From: Clostridium massiliamazoniense
GTDB taxonomy: Bacteria > Bacillota > Clostridia > Clostridiales > Clostridiaceae
Length of the DNA stretch: 64,000 nt
Assembly (NCBI RefSeq): GCF_001403635.1
Contig: NZ_LN879468.1
Coordinates: 1,628,501 to 1,692,500, forward strand
Reading direction: 5' to 3'
Numbering within the stretch: the first letter of the stretch is position 1; each line of letters begins with the position of its first letter. Below are positions 61,369 through 64,000 of the stretch, in pieces. A program made the position numbers and the translations under genes. The notes under the pieces are model-generated. The model was not told where the DNA came from. It saw only the letters and a program-made list of their open reading frames with translations, and made no database searches.

Positions 61369-62313
61369 ATGATTCAAATTTATAAATCTTCCACTGAAAA
61401 TGATGGCAAATTAATGAGTATACAAAATATAGAACCAGGTTGTTGGATTAACTTAATAGCTCCATCAAAAGAAGAACTCATTATAATATCAAAAAAAACT
61501 AACGTTCCTTTAACTTTATTACAAGCAGCTTTAGATAGTGAGGAAACTTCACGTATAGATATTGAAGATGATAACTTATTAATTCTTGTGGATATACCAT
61601 TTACAGAGGTTGAAGAGAATTCCTTAACCTATGATACTTATCCACTAGGTATTATACACACTAAAAATGAAATAATAACTATTTGCTCAAAAAATAGTAA
61701 ATTGATATCTGATTTTACTCAAAATAAAATAAAATCCTTTTACTCATTTAAGAGGTCACGTTTCATATTACAAGTATTAAATAGAGTTTCTACATACTAT
61801 CTTCTATATCTTAGACAAATAGATAAAAAAAGTGTTATGCTTGAAAAAAGACTTCATAAATCAATGAAAAATCGTGAACTTATTCATTTGCATTCTTTGC
61901 AAAAGTCTTTAGTTTATTTTTCAACATCCTTAAAAGCAAATGAAGCTACTTTAGAGAAAATGCTAAAATTAGATATAATCCAAAAATATGAACAGGATAA
62001 GGATATATTAGAAGATGTTATTATAGAAAATAAACAGGCAATAGAAATGACTCATATATATAGTAATATCCTTAATAATACTATGTCATTTTTCTCTTCT
62101 GTAATATCTAACAACTTCAATAGCGTTGCAAAAATACTTACTTCTGTTACGGTAATTTTATCACTATTCACTATAGTTTCAGGAATTTATGGTATGAACG
62201 TTCCATTACCTATGTCTAGCGATCCTAGAACATTTTATTTCTTAATGGGTGGTACAATATTCCTTAGTATAATACTTGCATATTATTTATATAAGAAAGA
62301 CATGTTTTTATAA
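61369..62313 (+). CDS. corA: CorA-family magnesium/divalent cation transporter
   Basis: 314 residues: cytoplasmic alpha/beta domain, long helix, then two C-terminal membrane helices with the selectivity motif GMN at 275-277 (SGIYGMNVPLP). Monocistronic, terminator overlaps its 3' end. Confidence 0.95.
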   Translation: MIQIYKSSTENDGKLMSIQNIEPGCWINLIAPSKEELIIISKKTNVPLTLLQAALDSEETSRIDIEDDNLLILVDIPFTEVEENSLTYDTYPLGIIHTKNEIITICSKNSKLISDFTQNKIKSFYSFKRSRFILQVLNRVSTYYLLYLRQIDKKSVMLEKRLHKSMKNRELIHLHSLQKSLVYFSTSLKANEATLEKMLKLDIIQKYEQDKDILEDVIIENKQAIEMTHIYSNILNNTMSFFSSVISNNFNSVAKILTSVTVILSLFTIVSGIYGMNVPLPMSSDPRTFYFLMGGTIFLSIILAYYLYKKDMFL

Positions 62314-62327
62314 AACATGTTTTTTTA
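62300..62327 (+). terminator. Terminator of corA
   Basis: ACATGTTTTATAAAACATGT stem containing the stop codon, followed by seven T. Confidence 0.85.
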
Positions 62328-62344
62328 TATAAATAATTATAAAT

Positions 62345-62535
62345 ATAGACTCAACTCCATCTAAATGCTTAGTCAACGTTATCTAGAAACGTGATGTTGC
62401 TTATTTCACACTTATAGAGTATTACTCCTCTAACTATCAGATAAATATCTTAATCTTATAGAGACTTTATGTATTACAGACACTAGTCATTAGATAATTT
62501 ACTATAATAAATTGAGACTTAATTCAATTTATTTA
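62345..62535 (-). repeat. Dispersed intergenic repeat, copy D with an adjoining fragment
   Basis: Minus strand ATGACTAGTGTCTGTAATAC, CTCTATAAGATTAAG, CTAGATAACGTTGACTAAGC, then GTTGAGTC. Immediately before it, GAATTAAGTCTCAATTTAT looks like the end of another copy in the same direction. Confidence 0.7.
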
Positions 62536-62553
62536 TTTAAAGGAGGAGTAATT

Positions 62554-63432
62554 ATGATTCCAAATATTCTAAATAAAGGTGATACTATAGGAATTATAGC
62601 ACCTGCTAGTGGAAGTGACGCTGAAACATTTAATACTTATATCGCTAACATGAAAAATCTAGGCTTTAATATTATAGAAGGAAAAAATATGAGAAACTCA
62701 GACTTTTACTTAAGTGCTAGTGACTTAGAAAGAGCTCATGACTTTAATGAAATGTTTCGTAATAAAGATGTTAAAGCAATTATTTGTTTTAGAGGAGGAT
62801 ATGGTTCTATGAGAATGATAGACCATATTGATTTATCATTAATAAAAAGAAATCCTAAATTCTTTTGTGGTTATAGTGACATCACACTATTATTAAATTA
62901 TATAAATGCAAAAACAAATTTAGTTACTTTTCATGGACCTGTAGTAAAATCAAACTTTTGTGATTCCTTAACTCGAGAATCTTTAATAGAAACTCTGACC
63001 ACTCCCTTAAAGGATAAAATAATAGATTTCTCAACATTTCCAGAAGTTATGTCATTCAATGAAGATATAGTGAATTCTCCAATAGTAGGAGGAAACCTTT
63101 CTATTATTTGTAGCTCTCTATGTACTCCTTATGAAATTGATACCCATAAAAAAATATTATTAATAGAAGAAGTTAATGAAGCTCCTTATTCCATAGATAG
63201 AATGCTTACTCAATTGAAATGTGCTAAAAAATTAAATAGCTGCTCTGGTTTTCTTATAGGTCATTTAACTCCTAAAAATCCTGAACTCTTACAAGTTGTT
63301 TTAAGTATATTACTCCCATTAAATAAACCCATATTAGTAGGACTACCAATTGGACATAGCTATCCTAATCTGACAATACCTATAGGTTTAAAATGTACTG
63401 TTGATTTTCATTGTAAAAAAATAATATTTTAA
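62554..63432 (+). CDS. LD-carboxypeptidase, peptidase family S66
   Basis: 292 residues from ATG with AAAGGAGG seven bases upstream. Catalytic Ser in FRGGYGS (85), Glu in LLIEEVNEAPY and His in GIGHSYPN-type GHSYPNLTIPIG complete the S66 triad. Members trim murein tetrapeptides or detoxify microcin C. With no immunity context a murein-recycling role is likelier. Confidence 0.88.
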   Translation: MIPNILNKGDTIGIIAPASGSDAETFNTYIANMKNLGFNIIEGKNMRNSDFYLSASDLERAHDFNEMFRNKDVKAIICFRGGYGSMRMIDHIDLSLIKRNPKFFCGYSDITLLLNYINAKTNLVTFHGPVVKSNFCDSLTRESLIETLTTPLKDKIIDFSTFPEVMSFNEDIVNSPIVGGNLSIICSSLCTPYEIDTHKKILLIEEVNEAPYSIDRMLTQLKCAKKLNSCSGFLIGHLTPKNPELLQVVLSILLPLNKPILVGLPIGHSYPNLTIPIGLKCTVDFHCKKIIF

Positions 63433-63436
63433 ATAG

Positions 63437-63468
63437 AAAAAAAGCTTCAGTATATACTGAAGCTTTTT
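63437..63468. terminator. Bidirectional terminator of the S66 gene and the rRNA-tRNA operon
   Basis: AAAAAGCTTCAGTA/TACTGAAGCTTTTT perfect stem, T-rich on both strands, between convergent units. Confidence 0.92.
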
Positions 63469-63542
63469 GGAGGCGCCACCCAGATTTGAACTGGGGAATA
63501 AAAGTTTTGCAGACTTCTGCCTTACCACTTGGCTATAGCGCC
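63468..63542 (-). tRNA. tRNA-Cys (GCA anticodon)
   Basis: 75-nt cloverleaf, acceptor GGCGCTA/TGGCGCC, anticodon loop CTGCAAA, encoded CCA. Last gene of the rRNA operon. Confidence 0.97.
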
Positions 63543-63546
63543 ATAA

Positions 63547-63622
<76 letters not shown>

Positions 63623-63629
63623 ACATTGA

Positions 63630-63746
63630 CCTGGCAACAACCTACTCTCCCACACGGTCACCCATGCAGTACCATTGGCTTTCTTAGGCTTAACCTTCGT
63701 GTTCGGAATGGAAACGGGTGTTACCCTAAGAAACATAATTACCAGA
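63630..63746 (-). rRNA. rrf: 5S ribosomal RNA
   Basis: About 117 nt. Ends pair (CTGGTAA with TTGCCAG). Contains CCGAACACGAAGGTTAAGCC and the ATGGTACTGCATGGGTGACC loop E/helix region of bacterial 5S rRNA. Confidence 0.96.
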
Positions 63747-63800
63747 TTAGAGAATTGTTCTCTGAAAATTATATATATATTAGTTGGAACTATATTTTAG

Positions 63801-64000
63801 ATCAAGCCCTCGACCTATTAGTATCGGTCAGCTGAACATGTTACCATGCTTACACCTCCGACCTATCAACCTTGTAGTCTTCAAGGGGTCTTACTAGATT
63901 GCTCTATGGGAAATCTTATCTTGAGGGGGGCTTCACGCTTAGATGCTTTCAGCGTTTATCCCTTCCCGACGTAGCTACCCAGCTGTGCTCCTGGCGGAAC
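63801..64000 (-). rRNA. rrl: 23S ribosomal RNA, 3' end (partial)
   Basis: Minus strand ends CTAATAGGTCGAGGGCTTGAT, the conserved 23S 3' terminus, with AAGCATGGTAACATGTTCAG before it. Continues beyond the right edge. Confidence 0.96.

Noticed and set aside
62554-63432. S66 peptidase as microcin C immunity (MccF)
   Set aside because: The family includes MccF, but there is no microcin cluster nearby and the gene is a lone unit; murein LD-carboxypeptidase is more likely.

Overview
This 64 kb window is low-GC chromosomal DNA of a Firmicute of the class Clostridia. Gene order, protein sequences I recognise (for example a GTG-started 216-residue adenylate kinase) and the AT-rich spacers fit Clostridium perfringens best. 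That is recognition from memory, not a database search. Nearly all genes lie on the minus strand and read leftwards. An rRNA operon enters from the right edge and also reads leftwards, so the replication origin is probably to the right (inference).

Layout, right to left in transcription order. (1) 63.4-64.0 kb: 3' end of 23S rRNA, 5S rRNA, tRNA-Phe and tRNA-Cys. (2) 54-63.4 kb: S66 carboxypeptidase and CorA on the plus strand, then csfB (Gin), a YaaO-type decarboxylase, a guanylate-kinase-like enzyme, darA, holB, ricT, small proteins and a ferredoxin. This resembles the Bacillus yaaO-tmk-yaaQ-holB-yaaT block with a different nucleotide kinase and no yaaR. (3) 49.3-53.8 kb: mcsA-mcsB-clpC proteolysis operon without ctsR and with an McsB that has lost its kinase residues. 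(4) 46.2-49.3 kb: a redox operon (thioredoxin-reductase-like protein, two glutaredoxin-like proteins, GapN) behind a promoter that carries a CsoR/CstR-like palindrome. (5) 42.9-46.0 kb: polysaccharide deacetylase and the nagR-nagB amino-sugar operon. (6) 33-42.3 kb: radA-disA, PIN/TRAM protein, ispD, T-box-controlled proS, cysS. (7) 30-33.5 kb: mrnC, thyX, rlmB, rae1-like yacP, sigH. (8) 1-30 kb: the large translation and transcription superoperon: tRNA-Thr, tuf, rpmG, secE, nusG, rplK, rplA, rplJ, rplL, rpoB, rpoC, L7Ae-like gene, rpsL, rpsG, fusA, a second tuf, then the S10-spc cluster from rpsJ to map, which is cut by the left edge.

How it works together: the left half makes ribosomes, RNA polymerase, Sec translocase and elongation factors. 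It has internal promoters of near-consensus form (TTGACA or close, 17-bp spacer, TATAAT or close) and RNA control elements: an L10 leader, two L1-site mimics, a T-box and structured S10 and str leaders. The right half is genome maintenance, c-di-AMP synthesis (DisA) and sensing (DarA), protein quality control, redox and wall metabolism.

The window is mostly well-known housekeeping DNA. The observations I consider most worth following are the catalytically dead McsB in a ctsR-less clpC operon, a dispersed intergenic repeat family with at least six copies between 42 and 63 kb, and the CsoR/CstR-type palindrome over the redox operon, whose reductase has an altered NADPH-binding motif.
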